A stretch of DNA of 64,000 nucleotides from Henningerozyma blattae CBS 6284. Lineage: Eukaryota; Ascomycota; Saccharomycetes; Saccharomycetales; Saccharomycetaceae. The position numbers were made by a program, and so were the translations under genes. The stretch spans positions 310,001-374,000 of the forward strand of contig NC_020194.1 of NCBI RefSeq assembly GCF_000315915.1. Reading direction: 5' to 3'. Position 1 is the first letter of the stretch, and the number at the start of each line of letters is the position of its first letter. The notes under the pieces were generated by a model that saw nothing but the letters and a program-made list of their open reading frames with translations, was not told the DNA's origin and searched no databases. This document shows positions 20,812 to 31,096 of the stretch, in pieces.

Positions 20812-23800
20812 ATGGCTAATCACTCTGCTAGTATTGGCTCTAATATACACCCTTTTAGAAAATTCAATAAACAGCACTTACAAAGCACAGATTCATTTAG
20901 CACAGAAGAGTTTGACAAACGTTTAGAAGAAACCGTAGAAAATTTTGGTAAAAATAAAGAGGCTAATTCTAATTCCAACCCAAGCTCTAATATAAGCCCG
21001 AACCCCAATTCCAAAAATATTTTTAGAAAGAATATATCCACATTTGAATTAGAAACTATTGGTAGTGATTTTGATATGCCGTCTTCGAGAGCTGACAGTA
21101 ATGTTACTCGACCTTTATTAGAGAATTCCGAATGGAATAATACTAGTAATAATGATGCTTATCACAGTCCGCAACCAAATTTTGTTAGTCCATCTGCTCT
21201 AGCACAACAAAATAATATATTCAATAGATTTTCTAATTTTTTCAGTTTTAATAAAAAGTCCAGTAACAGAATTAATTATCAATCTACTACACTTTCAACA
21301 AACGATGACGAACATTCTAGTATTATCTTTGGTCAAAGAGAAATTCATCCTGACACAACTCCGATTTATGATAAGAAGAAGTATCCAACAAATGCAATTT
21401 CCAATGCCAAATATAATCCATTTACTTTTGTACCAATTCTTTTGTATGAGCAATTTAAATTTTTTTATAACCTTTATTTCTTAATGGTCGCACTATCACA
21501 ATCGATACCTGCGTTGAGAATAGGTTATTTATCTTCATATATTGTTCCTCTAGCTTTTGTGCTTACCGTTACAATGACTAAAGAAGCCCTTGATGATTTA
21601 CGAAGAAGAAAACGTGATAGCGAATCAAACAATGAGCTGTACTATGTTTTACAAAAATCCCAGTTAGTTCAAAGCAAAAATTTGAAAGTTGGTGATATAA
21701 TTAAAATTGAAAAAGATAGACGTATACCTTCAGATTTAGTATTATTACAGTCAAGCGAACCATCAGGTGAATGCTTTATTAAAACAGATCAGCTGGATGG
21801 TGAGACCGACTGGAAATTAAGAATTGCTCCTGCAGTCACTCAAAATCTATTAGAAATTGATTTAATTAATAAGATAAAAATAACTGCATCATCTCCAGAA
21901 AAATCTATTCATAAATTTTTGGGCAAAGTTACATACAAGGAATCATCATCAAATCCTCTATCGATTGATAATACATTGTGGGCAAACACAGTTTTAGCAT
22001 CTTCAGGATCATGTATTGGTTGCGTTGTTTATACAGGTAAAGACACAAGACAAGCAATGAATACGACTTCTCCAACTGTCAAGACTGGTTTATTAGAGTT
22101 AGAGATCAATGACCTTTCTAAAATTTTATGTTTATCAGTTTTCATACTGTCTGTAGTATTAGTATTATTTGCTGGGTTTAAAAACGATGATTGGGTCATT
22201 GATATAATGAGATATTTAATTTTATTTTCCACAATTATTCCAGTTTCATTAAGAGTCAATCTTGATTTAGCTAAATCTGTGTACGCTTATCAAATAGAAC
22301 ATGATAAAATCATTCCAGAAACAGTTGTTAGAACAAGTACTATACCGGAAGATCTTGGTAGAATAGAGTATCTATTGAGTGATAAAACTGGTACGTTAAC
22401 ACAGAATGATATGGAATTGAAAAAAATTCATTTAGGCGCTGTTTCTTACACTCCTGAAACCCTTGATATAGTCTCTGATTACGTTTCTACCATGGTATCA
22501 AACAAAAAACAAAATAAATCTGTCAATCATATGATATCAACAGCAAGAAAGGATAATTCTAATCGTGTTCGTGATATGGTGGCGACTTTAGCACTATGCC
22601 ACAATGTCACTCCAACATTTGAAGATGACGAATTAACTTACCAAGCTGCTTCACCTGATGAAATTGCCATTGTTAAATTTACAGAATCTGTCGGATTATC
22701 ATTATTCAAGAGGGATAGAAACTCAATTTCGTTATTACATGAACATTCTGGTTCTATTTTGAACTATAAAATTCTAAATGTTTTCCCATTTAATTCTGAT
22801 ACAAAACGTATGGGTATCATTGTTTTTGATGAAACTAATAAAGAATATTGGTTTTTAGAAAAAGGTGCTGACACTGTAATGGTTAAAATTGTTGAAAAAA
22901 ATGAATGGCTAGAAGAAGAAACTGGTAATATGGCTCGGGAAGGACTACGTACCCTTGTTATTGGGCGTAAAAGATTAACCCAAAAAGAATATGAGCAATT
23001 CAGTGCAGCCTATAAGGCTGCATCTTTATCTATGATGAATCGTGATGAAAATATGGCCGAAGCCATCACTCAATACTTAGAATATGAGTTAGAATTATTA
23101 GGTTTGACCGGTGTTGAAGATAAATTACAGAAAGATGTGAAATCTTCAATAGAATTATTAAGAAATGCTGGTATCAAAATTTGGATGTTGACAGGTGATA
23201 AAGTAGAAACTGCTCGTTGTGTGTCAATTAGTGCAAAATTAATATCAAGAGGTCAATACGTTCACACAATTACCAAAATGAACAAACCGCAAGGCGCATT
23301 AGAACAATTAGAATATTTAAAAATCAACCGTAATGCATGTTTATTAATCGATGGTGAATCATTAGGCATGTACCTAACATATTATAAAAATGAATTTTTC
23401 AATGTTTCTATTCATTTACCGGCCGTTATAGCTTGCCGTTGCACTCCTCAACAAAAGGCTGATATTGCATTAATAATTCGTGAATTTACAGGTAAAAGGG
23501 TATGTTGTATTGGTGATGGTGGTAATGATGTTAGCATGATCCAATGTGCTGATGTTGGTGTTGGTATTGTCGGTAAAGAAGGTAAACAAGCTTCATTAGC
23601 TGCTGATTTTTCTATTACTCAATTCTGTCATTTAACAAAATTATTATTATGGCATGGCAGAAATTCATATAAGAGATCAGCTAAATTAGCTCAATTTGTT
23701 ATGCATAGAGGTTTAATCATCGCAATATGCCAAGCTGTCTTTTCTATTTGTTCCAGCTTTGAACCAATTGCATTATATCAAGGTTGGTTAATGGTCGGCT

Positions 23801-24327
23801 ATGCAACCTTTTATACAATGGCCCCAGTCTTTTCTTTAACTTTAGATCACGACATTGAAGAATCTTTAACCAAAATCTATCCTGAATTATATAAAGATTT
23901 GATTGAGGGTACAAGTTTATCAAGAAAAACTTTCTTTGTATGGGTTTTACTTTCGTTTTACCAAGGCTGTACAATTCAATTGTTTTCGCAAAAATTCACA
24001 AGTATTTTAGTTGAAGATTTTTCTAAAATGGTTTCAATTAGTTTTACAGCATTAATTATCAACGAATTGATTATGGTGGCATTGGAATTTCATTCATGGA
24101 ACAAAATTATGTTTATCACTGAAGTTGGTACATTTTCATTTTATATTCTTTCAGTACCATTTTTGGGGGAATATTTTGATTTATCATATTTTAGAAGATT
24201 TTCATTTTTAACTGAATTAATTGTCATATTATCATTGTCAATATTGCCGGTTTGGATTAGTAAAGCAATCCATAGAAAATTACATCCACCAAGTTATGCT
24301 AAAGTACAAGAATTTTCTAACGTTTAA
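20812..24327 (+). CDS. NEO1: P4-type phospholipid flippase Neo1
   Basis: A 1171-residue P4-ATPase. Neo1 is the essential yeast flippase of Golgi/endosome membranes that restricts phosphatidylserine and phosphatidylethanolamine to the cytosolic leaflet, working with Mon2 and Dop1 rather than a Cdc50 subunit. The N-terminal about 170 residues are a Ser/Asn-rich cytosolic tail. The actuator motif reads DQLDGETDW near residue 326 and the phosphorylation motif SDKTGTLT has Asp524. The hinge GDGGNDV is near residue 901. Ten membrane helices are expected from pairs at about 205-255, 435-490 and a C-terminal group from about 960 on. Length matches S. cerevisiae (1151). Confidence 0.95.
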   Translation: MANHSASIGSNIHPFRKFNKQHLQSTDSFSTEEFDKRLEETVENFGKNKEANSNSNPSSNISPNPNSKNIFRKNISTFELETIGSDFDMPSSRADSNVTRPLLENSEWNNTSNNDAYHSPQPNFVSPSALAQQNNIFNRFSNFFSFNKKSSNRINYQSTTLSTNDDEHSSIIFGQREIHPDTTPIYDKKKYPTNAISNAKYNPFTFVPILLYEQFKFFYNLYFLMVALSQSIPALRIGYLSSYIVPLAFVLTVTMTKEALDDLRRRKRDSESNNELYYVLQKSQLVQSKNLKVGDIIKIEKDRRIPSDLVLLQSSEPSGECFIKTDQLDGETDWKLRIAPAVTQNLLEIDLINKIKITASSPEKSIHKFLGKVTYKESSSNPLSIDNTLWANTVLASSGSCIGCVVYTGKDTRQAMNTTSPTVKTGLLELEINDLSKILCLSVFILSVVLVLFAGFKNDDWVIDIMRYLILFSTIIPVSLRVNLDLAKSVYAYQIEHDKIIPETVVRTSTIPEDLGRIEYLLSDKTGTLTQNDMELKKIHLGAVSYTPETLDIVSDYVSTMVSNKKQNKSVNHMISTARKDNSNRVRDMVATLALCHNVTPTFEDDELTYQAASPDEIAIVKFTESVGLSLFKRDRNSISLLHEHSGSILNYKILNVFPFNSDTKRMGIIVFDETNKEYWFLEKGADTVMVKIVEKNEWLEEETGNMAREGLRTLVIGRKRLTQKEYEQFSAAYKAASLSMMNRDENMAEAITQYLEYELELLGLTGVEDKLQKDVKSSIELLRNAGIKIWMLTGDKVETARCVSISAKLISRGQYVHTITKMNKPQGALEQLEYLKINRNACLLIDGESLGMYLTYYKNEFFNVSIHLPAVIACRCTPQQKADIALIIREFTGKRVCCIGDGGNDVSMIQCADVGVGIVGKEGKQASLAADFSITQFCHLTKLLLWHGRNSYKRSAKLAQFVMHRGLIIAICQAVFSICSSFEPIALYQGWLMVGYATFYTMAPVFSLTLDHDIEESLTKIYPELYKDLIEGTSLSRKTFFVWVLLSFYQGCTIQLFSQKFTSILVEDFSKMVSISFTALIINELIMVALEFHSWNKIMFITEVGTFSFYILSVPFLGEYFDLSYFRRFSFLTELIVILSLSILPVWISKAIHRKLHPPSYAKVQEFSNV

Positions 24328-24683
24328 TTAATGGTTCATGTAAATCTTTTAATCATATATCTATATGATGTTGATTTTACTTTTAATTTATTTCTTAGTC
24401 ATCGTATTTGCATATGTATTATTTTATAGAAGAGACAAATAAATTTATGCATATATATATATATACTATTTGTTAATACGTTGTCCGATAATTAAAATGT
24501 GTTCTCTCTTATATGGTAAAGATGTATAAATTTATAAAAGTATTTAAAATACAAGTTGTGAATTGAAATAATGATTTACTTTAAAAGTAAATAAAAAAAG
24601 CAAATAAATGGGATTTTCAGTCCAGTACGAAAAACAAACGAACAAAAGATCAGATAATTATTATATAAGTAACATTAGTTCAC
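24328..24683. other. Convergent intergenic NEO1/SYG1
   Basis: Shared 3' region of two convergent genes, AT-rich with a short TA run near 24452-24467. No gene seen. Confidence 0.6.
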
Positions 24684-27344
24684 TCAATTATCTTCATTTA
24701 TGCTTGTTGTGGTGCTTAAAGGATCATTTTCTAGATCCGAATTATTATTAATTGAAAGACCAGAATTAGTTGTTGTAGTTGTAGTAGTAAAATTTGATGG
24801 AATAATTCTTGGTAGTTGGAAATCAGAAGTATGAGCCCAAGGAATAGATTTTGAAAGACCATCCATCATATAAGTCTTTCTCCTTATAATAGTATGATAT
24901 GGACGATCAATTGGAGTTGGGATTGAAGTTGTGAGCTCATTTGTTATTTTATGATTATTTGAAATATAATTTTTAATGGAAGTATTAGTAGTAATATTTG
25001 TTAATAGAGAATTACTTTCACTATCATTTGAATTATTAGTAATTTCATTAGCAGTTTCATTATCCAATTGAGATGTTGAGTTAGTATTTGATACCTTACG
25101 TTTCATTTCAATTGGATAAGGCAAGGGAGAATCACCTACTACTCTTAATAATTGAACATTTGCTACATGTTCATTTTCTACACGGAAAATGACCCAAATG
25201 AATCTTCTAATAACTTCGGTAGTTGCCAAAACAAAAGAAGTCACTGCACTTTGTTGAATAGTTTGTGGAGCAATAGCATAAACAATCCATTGGAATCTAA
25301 TAACAATATCAAAAATCATTGCAAAATAATAGACTGATTTCCCCCATTTTGAATAAGAGCCATCTTTCCAATTTCTATTACCAGCGAAATATAGATCATT
25401 TCTCAATAAGAAATTTTTATTCTTATTATTTAAAGAATCCAAATCTGATGATTGTAATAATGACCAATCTAACATAATATCCCAAATGGAAGTATACATT
25501 GAATTTAAAGAGGCCATCACTATAAAGATTGGTTTCCTCTTTGGAGAATGGTGAGATAATCTATAAGCAGACAGTGAACCATTATAAGCCATGCCAAATA
25601 AATATTTGACAGCATTTAAAAGATGAGGGAACCAATCATTGGAATCCAGGTATCTTCTAATGCATTGCATAAATCTCCAATAACTTGGTAAACATGATAA
25701 GATACCCATTGATACCAAATTCGAAGAACTACAAATAAAAGTTTCATCGTATCTTGTTTCGATGATACATTTCAAAAGAGCTATATCAGCGATGGAATAA
25801 GTTAATGAACAAACGATATCACCCAGGAAAAAATCAATGAATTCCACTGGGTATAGACCTGAAAGACATAATCTAATTAATGAAATAATAATTTTTTTTT
25901 TAGTATTAATAATTTTATTGAAATAAGGTGGGGCAAATTTGAAATTTGGTAAGAAAATAATAATGAAAATAACCATTATATAAAATTGACCATATGGAGT
26001 TAAAGAATCATTAAAGAAACTTAAGACTGAGAAAATGGAAGTGATTATAATTAAAAATGATAAGAAATATAAATTTTCTGGAATGTTTGTAGTCGCGAAA
26101 TCATTATTAAAAGAATTAGTACCATTTTTTGAATAAATTTTATTAAAGATGATGAATTTATAGTTAATATTGAATCTATGCCAAATGAAGCAATCGAATA
26201 AAAACAATAAAATTATTAAAAGAACCATATAACAACCACCCCAAATAGGGAATAATGCCTTATGAATATGAGAATCTTTATTTGAAGTGATTGATAAATA
26301 AAGAGTATAAGTGATTAGAATTACTGAAACACCTAATAATAAACCTGATAAAAACATTTGTAAGATTACTGTATTATTTTTATGAATGATATTTTCATCA
26401 ATGGAAGATTTCAATTTAATATTTCTAATTAGAATATTAATTTGCTTTTTATTGGCAATGGCATTTGTAGTATTGGAATTGGATAAATCATTTAATAACC
26501 AATTTTCTAGTATGGTTTCCATCTTGGATAAAGGATCTTTATCTTCAGTATAATTTGAATGTTTGAAAATGGAATAATTTTTAAACATATATGATTTGAA
26601 AGTGGGTAATTCATTTGTATTACATATCTTGTCGAATTTCTTGATCATCTTACGGAACCCTGTGACATTAATATCTCTATACGATTTAATCAATTGCAAA
26701 TACATCAAATGGTTTAAAATGGAATTGATCAATAATTTACGTTCCCAATTTGGATTACAAATAGGCAATTGTTCATCATCTTCATCATCTTCACCACTAC
26801 CATTGATGGCTCCCATAGCATTTGAAGTGGTATTAATTTTAAAAGTTTCCTTCCCCATGGAGAATTTAGAAAATAATTTAATTGGGTTTAAATTCTTGGG
26901 CCACGAAGGTAATAATTTTTCATCGCTGAGAAACTGTTTTATTAAAGTGTTATTGTTATGTTTGTGGAAATAATAATCTGGTAAATTAGTGGATGTAGTG
27001 GTACCATAATCGATATTGTTATGGAAATTGACTTTTGAATTATAAATGGCCAATTGATCATTTAAGATATTTAATTTTAAATTAGCAAAATTTAAAAGAT
27101 GTAAATAGAAATCATTACATTTGATGATTTGAGAAGGAATGATCCAATCTTCTATGAAATCCTGGATAAAGAATTTTTTGACTTCTAATAGACTAGCTGA
27201 TCTAAGATTAGCATTTGAATTATTTTTAAAGGCTTCGAGTTTCAATTGATATTGATGTAATTTTTTTTTCCCATATTTATAATCCAAATATTTGCCATGC
27301 CATTCTGGTACTTGTGAACCAGTAAGATTATCAGCAAATTTCAT
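24684..27344 (-). CDS. SYG1: SPX-EXS protein Syg1 (Xpr1-like phosphate exporter family)
   Basis: An 886-residue member of the Syg1/Pho1/Xpr1 family. The N-terminal SPX domain (about 1-300) starts MKFADNLTGSQVPEWHGKYL and carries the basic cluster KYGKKKLHQYQLK, which in SPX domains senses inositol pyrophosphates. Several helices follow (about 325-460). The EXS domain (about 540-760) includes WRFMQCIRRYLDS and SSVWD-like segments. The C-terminal about 120 residues are a Ser/Asn/Thr-rich cytosolic tail. Relatives export phosphate from the cytosol; S. cerevisiae Syg1 was first found as a suppressor of G-protein lethality. Position and strand match YIL047C, next to NEO1. Its promoter contains four CACGTG boxes. 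Confidence 0.94.
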   Translation of the reverse strand: MKFADNLTGSQVPEWHGKYLDYKYGKKKLHQYQLKLEAFKNNSNANLRSASLLEVKKFFIQDFIEDWIIPSQIIKCNDFYLHLLNFANLKLNILNDQLAIYNSKVNFHNNIDYGTTTSTNLPDYYFHKHNNNTLIKQFLSDEKLLPSWPKNLNPIKLFSKFSMGKETFKINTTSNAMGAINGSGEDDEDDEQLPICNPNWERKLLINSILNHLMYLQLIKSYRDINVTGFRKMIKKFDKICNTNELPTFKSYMFKNYSIFKHSNYTEDKDPLSKMETILENWLLNDLSNSNTTNAIANKKQINILIRNIKLKSSIDENIIHKNNTVILQMFLSGLLLGVSVILITYTLYLSITSNKDSHIHKALFPIWGGCYMVLLIILLFLFDCFIWHRFNINYKFIIFNKIYSKNGTNSFNNDFATTNIPENLYFLSFLIIITSIFSVLSFFNDSLTPYGQFYIMVIFIIIFLPNFKFAPPYFNKIINTKKKIIISLIRLCLSGLYPVEFIDFFLGDIVCSLTYSIADIALLKCIIETRYDETFICSSSNLVSMGILSCLPSYWRFMQCIRRYLDSNDWFPHLLNAVKYLFGMAYNGSLSAYRLSHHSPKRKPIFIVMASLNSMYTSIWDIMLDWSLLQSSDLDSLNNKNKNFLLRNDLYFAGNRNWKDGSYSKWGKSVYYFAMIFDIVIRFQWIVYAIAPQTIQQSAVTSFVLATTEVIRRFIWVIFRVENEHVANVQLLRVVGDSPLPYPIEMKRKVSNTNSTSQLDNETANEITNNSNDSESNSLLTNITTNTSIKNYISNNHKITNELTTSIPTPIDRPYHTIIRRKTYMMDGLSKSIPWAHTSDFQLPRIIPSNFTTTTTTTNSGLSINNNSDLENDPLSTTTSINEDN

Positions 27345-27461
27345 TGAAATTTGATAATATTATTATTATTTGTTAGTAAAAAAAAAAGGCAACAACCAAC
27401 AAGCCAACAAGCCAACCAATTCAAACAACCAAATATATCTAAATTGCTTACAGATCTTTAA

Positions 27462-27526
27462 TATATATATATATATTAATACTTGCATTTATATATATAT
27501 ATATATATATATAATTATATATCTAT
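27462..27526. repeat. TA dinucleotide repeats
   Basis: Two adjacent (TA)n tracts separated by about a dozen bases, a microsatellite in the SYG1 leader or promoter. Confidence 0.85.
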
Positions 27527-27632
27527 AATCTCATCAATTTAGAAAGTCTCGGATGCCGGTTAACGTAAAATGTAGGAAACATTTCCCAAATTAGGATATA
27601 GCCTAATGCAGTATAATATGGAATACGTTCCC

Positions 27633-27748
27633 CACGTGTTTAGGAAATTAAAAAAGAAAAGAAAAAAAATAGAAAAAAAAAAAATAAAGTACGGGGCAGA
27701 ACCCTTGCACACGTGATAATTCAAAATCACGTGCACCAAAATCACGTG
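27633..27748. promoter_or_regulatory. Cluster of four CACGTG boxes upstream of SYG1
   Basis: CACGTG at 27633-27638, 27710-27715, 27728-27733 and 27743-27748, about 290-405 bp before the SYG1 ATG. The first reads CACGTGGGG on the minus strand, the high-affinity Pho4 form. The other three are preceded by T or followed by A (TCACGTG type), the form preferred by Cbf1. PIG2 lies about 850 bp away on the other side. Confidence 0.7.
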
Positions 27749-28599
27749 ACATAAAACTTCTATGCCACGTCGCGTTACACCCGTGCACCCAGATTCTTCA
27801 GTTTCTTCCCCACTGGGGGCCCCCAGCTCTGGATCCGGATCCGTCAAATAAGTTCCTGTGATTGTTTGACTATGGTAAAAACGCTCCATAGGGGTACATT
27901 TCCACCTCGTGGGAGTCATCCGTTTCGGGACATACGCCCGACCCTTGAATCTGTATGGCCTAGAATTCTTAAGGTGAAAGTTTCCATCGCTGTTATCACA
28001 GTAGCAAAAGTAAACGTTTGACTAAAAGGACTTTCATAATGCCTTTGTTTTAATTGTAATGGTGATGGTATTTATTTCGATCTGAGATAGTATATATGGT
28101 TGTTACTTTACTTGGTATAGTTTGCTTCACCTAGTATTGCTTCAATTGACATTCTTTCAACTAAGGCATTCCAATTACCTCTTCAACTCTAAGAAAGTAA
28201 AGAAGTAGGATTCTACGAAGGAAAAAAAAAGGCATATCCTCGCTAGCTTTTTACAAACGACTACTAAGTAAGATCGACCGTCTGTCTGTCCTACGGCTAA
28301 GTCTCTACCATTGTTTGTTTGCTGTTTATATTTATATTTTATCACTTAGACATTCTTTCGTCCTTTCTTCTCCCTATATACATTCAACACACGCACCCCT
28401 CTCTCTTTCTCTCTCCCACATTCTTAATACATAAAGAAGAAGAAGAAGCAGAAGAAGAAGATCAAATAATAAAAACCATTTTAGAAAAAAAAATAAAAAA
28501 TTCTAAAACTTATTTAAAAAAAAATTACATTCAAAAAAGCAAGAAAAAACAAAAATACACACACACTCACAAGTTTTATTAGACCTTTATAAACTCCAT

Positions 28600-30339
28600 A
28601 TGGCTCGGCATTTTATCATGCAAAATCATATCAATGCTACAGTATCTACACTACCCGAGCGATCTTTATCTTCCGAGTCCAAGACACCCAGTCAAGATCC
28701 GTCCAATATAAATTCAAGTTCAAAATGTTCCTCCACTTCATCTTCTAATAGTAACATCATGTTTCGACAATTCAATTCTGCCACACACCCTGATTTCTTA
28801 TACAACAAGACTAACCCTTCAACGTCATCTTCTGCAGCAGGGGTTATCTCACATAAACCTGCATCAAGTAATATAAATTCTTTAGATTTTCTAAGGAAAC
28901 CTAAACGATTACCCACATTACATTCTCAATGGGATGACCAAACGATTTTGGAACGTAATACTTTAAGAAATAAAGACCCTCGATGGAATTCAAACAGTTC
29001 GCTGAGTTTAAACACTTCATCTAATGATTCTCCAATAAAGAAGGATTTTTCATTTAAAGATCTAGATGAGGCAAACGACGATATGTTTTTCCATCAGACT
29101 CCTTTGCAGGGACCTGGAGAAGATGATAATACAAGTAATCAAAATAGTTCAATCTCACCAAGAACTAAGACCACCAAGAATTATATCACCGGCATTAGTG
29201 GCACTGTAACTAATGATACGGGAGATATCCGATTAAACTTATTGCATTCATTGGATACCGCTACGGGTGTAGGTGATGAAATACCTGTTTATAAGAAATC
29301 GGGAGAATTATTAAAACCTTCGTTGAAAAAAAGATCCAAATCTTTACCCACAACACCAAACATCTTGAATTCCAATTCTTCTAAATTGAATACAACACGT
29401 CACCCTAAGATGGAAAGATCCAAGAGTGTTCATTTTGATGAAAAGGCTCCCTTCAAATTATTTGAAAAAGATGATTCTCCGATAAGAATCATCAATTATA
29501 AGGAAAATATTGATCAATTGGATTTTTGGAATTATAATAAGCCATTAACCATGCAAGACTATTCGAATACCACGGAAACGTTATTAACTGATTTACAAAT
29601 GTTTAATATGAATGATAATGATTTATTATTGAGGAGTAATGGTAATACAAACATTTTTTCAGCACCGCCTATCAAACCATTGAGGAAAAGTAAAAAATTC
29701 ACCAATGCTGCTGCATCAACAATATCAAATCCTAAAAGAAGAGGGAACACCAACGGCAATAGCAATGGTAATATAATAAGGAGCAACGAAGTATCTCCAA
29801 AGAGTTTGAGCAATGGCAGTACCAACAGATCCAATAGTTCTGGCCATTTACATAAAGTGGCTGGGTTATATTCGACAAATTTCCCCATCTTAAGTAATAA
29901 AAACCCTAAATCGTTGAAATTGAACATCTTTGTAAATTTATCTCAGGACAAGAAATGCTTTTTGCAAGATTTGACACTATACAATACCAATAATAATTCG
30001 TTTGGTAATAGTCACACATTAATCATTGGGAAAGTACTTGTCAAGAATATATTTTTCCATAAAAGAGTAATTATCAAATACACATGGAACAAATGGAAAA
30101 CGTTCCATGATATTGAAAGTGTTTATTTGAGTGATGCTGATGGGATCTTACCTGGGACCAACATGGATATTTTCAACTTCATCATTGATGATTCCGTTAA
30201 TAACGTGAGTTCCGACGGACGCAAGGGGATGCTAGAGTTTTGTATTAGATACATCAGCATTGACGATGCAAACGGAGGTAATTTGGAATTTTGGGATAAT
30301 AATGGCGGCAAGAATTATAAAGTGGATGTAATTATATAG
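28600..30339 (+). CDS. PIG2: Glycogen-targeting regulatory subunit of PP1 (Pig2/Gip2)
   Basis: A 579-residue putative targeting subunit for the Glc7 protein phosphatase (PP1), which activates glycogen synthase. The PP1-binding RVxF-type motif is KSVHF at about residues 276-280, inside a basic stretch RSKSVHFDEK. A CBM21 carbohydrate-binding domain fills the C terminus (about 440-575) with the typical RVIIKYTWNKWKTF and LEFCIRY segments. The rest is Ser/Asn-rich and disordered. S. cerevisiae has two WGD paralogs, PIG2 (538) and GIP2 (548). The SYG1-side neighbourhood matches PIG2, but the protein alone does not decide. MKxxx alternatives such as Met8 (MQNHIN) exist for the start. Confidence 0.9.
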   Translation: MARHFIMQNHINATVSTLPERSLSSESKTPSQDPSNINSSSKCSSTSSSNSNIMFRQFNSATHPDFLYNKTNPSTSSSAAGVISHKPASSNINSLDFLRKPKRLPTLHSQWDDQTILERNTLRNKDPRWNSNSSLSLNTSSNDSPIKKDFSFKDLDEANDDMFFHQTPLQGPGEDDNTSNQNSSISPRTKTTKNYITGISGTVTNDTGDIRLNLLHSLDTATGVGDEIPVYKKSGELLKPSLKKRSKSLPTTPNILNSNSSKLNTTRHPKMERSKSVHFDEKAPFKLFEKDDSPIRIINYKENIDQLDFWNYNKPLTMQDYSNTTETLLTDLQMFNMNDNDLLLRSNGNTNIFSAPPIKPLRKSKKFTNAAASTISNPKRRGNTNGNSNGNIIRSNEVSPKSLSNGSTNRSNSSGHLHKVAGLYSTNFPILSNKNPKSLKLNIFVNLSQDKKCFLQDLTLYNTNNNSFGNSHTLIIGKVLVKNIFFHKRVIIKYTWNKWKTFHDIESVYLSDADGILPGTNMDIFNFIIDDSVNNVSSDGRKGMLEFCIRYISIDDANGGNLEFWDNNGGKNYKVDVII

Positions 30340-31096
30340 AGGGCGTTGAAGGGAAACGCGAAAAATCCATCTCCAGAGGGAAAAAACACGAAAAAAAAAT
30401 TAAACAAAAATAATAAAATAAGCAAATGGTTTTTTTTTTTTTTCTTTTTTTTATTTTTTTTTATTTACATAACTATGTACCTACATAACTATAAGAGTTT
30501 GTCTTTAGAATAGAGTAGTGCAATGAATTGCCCTGAATATATGTATATATTGTTCGATAAGATACCCCGGGATATTCTTAACGCAGTTGGGGCACCAAGT
30601 GCTTGTAACGGTTCATGACTGTGATATGCAAAAGGTAGTACACCGTTAAAACAAATAAAAAGACACTAGAAAATAATGTAAAACCTCTCATGTGTGTTTG
30701 TGTTTGTGTTTGTGTTGGTGTAGTTGTGCTTTGTGCTAATGCGTTTGAATGTTTGTGACTATTAATTGTTTGTTTGTTTTTCGTTTTTCCTTTCCTTCAC
30801 TCAGGAATTTGTGGCGCGAGTTGTGAAAATATGTGTCAAGTTTGTGTCAAAGGGAGTTTGCGGAGTGGCCTTGGACTTCTGTCCACACGACTTATATACG
30901 GCGCACTCCGGCCCCCTTGGTGTCCGGAGTACCTGGTTAAGTCCGGCACAAAAAGGGGTATGGTGTCCGGACGGACACGCGTTCTTTATTTTTTAAAGGG
31001 TACAAATAGAAAAAAGAAAAAAAACAAAAACAAAAACAAAAAAGTAACGCAGAGTATAAAGGTCACATGATGGGATTAGCAAAATGGTAGCGCCAC
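30340..31096. other. Convergent intergenic PIG2/MET28
   Basis: A 757-bp spacer with poly-T runs at 30428-30468, a GT-rich stretch near 30692-30720, and a GC-richer block at 30805-30990. Short ORFs in it are not convincing. Confidence 0.5.

Larger units (their letters stand above)
27345..28599. other. Divergent promoter SYG1/PIG2
   Basis: A 1.26-kb divergent region. It contains TA dinucleotide tracts (27462-27526), a cluster of CACGTG boxes (27633-27748), a GC-richer stretch (27760-27990) and a purine-rich AAG/AGA leader just before PIG2. In S. cerevisiae MET30 lies here; no trace of its WD40 or F-box sequence is seen. Confidence 0.65.

Noticed and set aside
27633..27760. Point centromere (CDEI-like CACGTG next to AT-rich DNA)
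   Set aside because: No TTTCCGAA-type CDEIII lies at the right distance on either strand, and four CACGTG boxes fit a promoter better.
27560..27919. 119-codon minus-strand ORF in the SYG1/PIG2 spacer
   Set aside because: It covers the CACGTG cluster and low-complexity A-runs and shows no family similarity.
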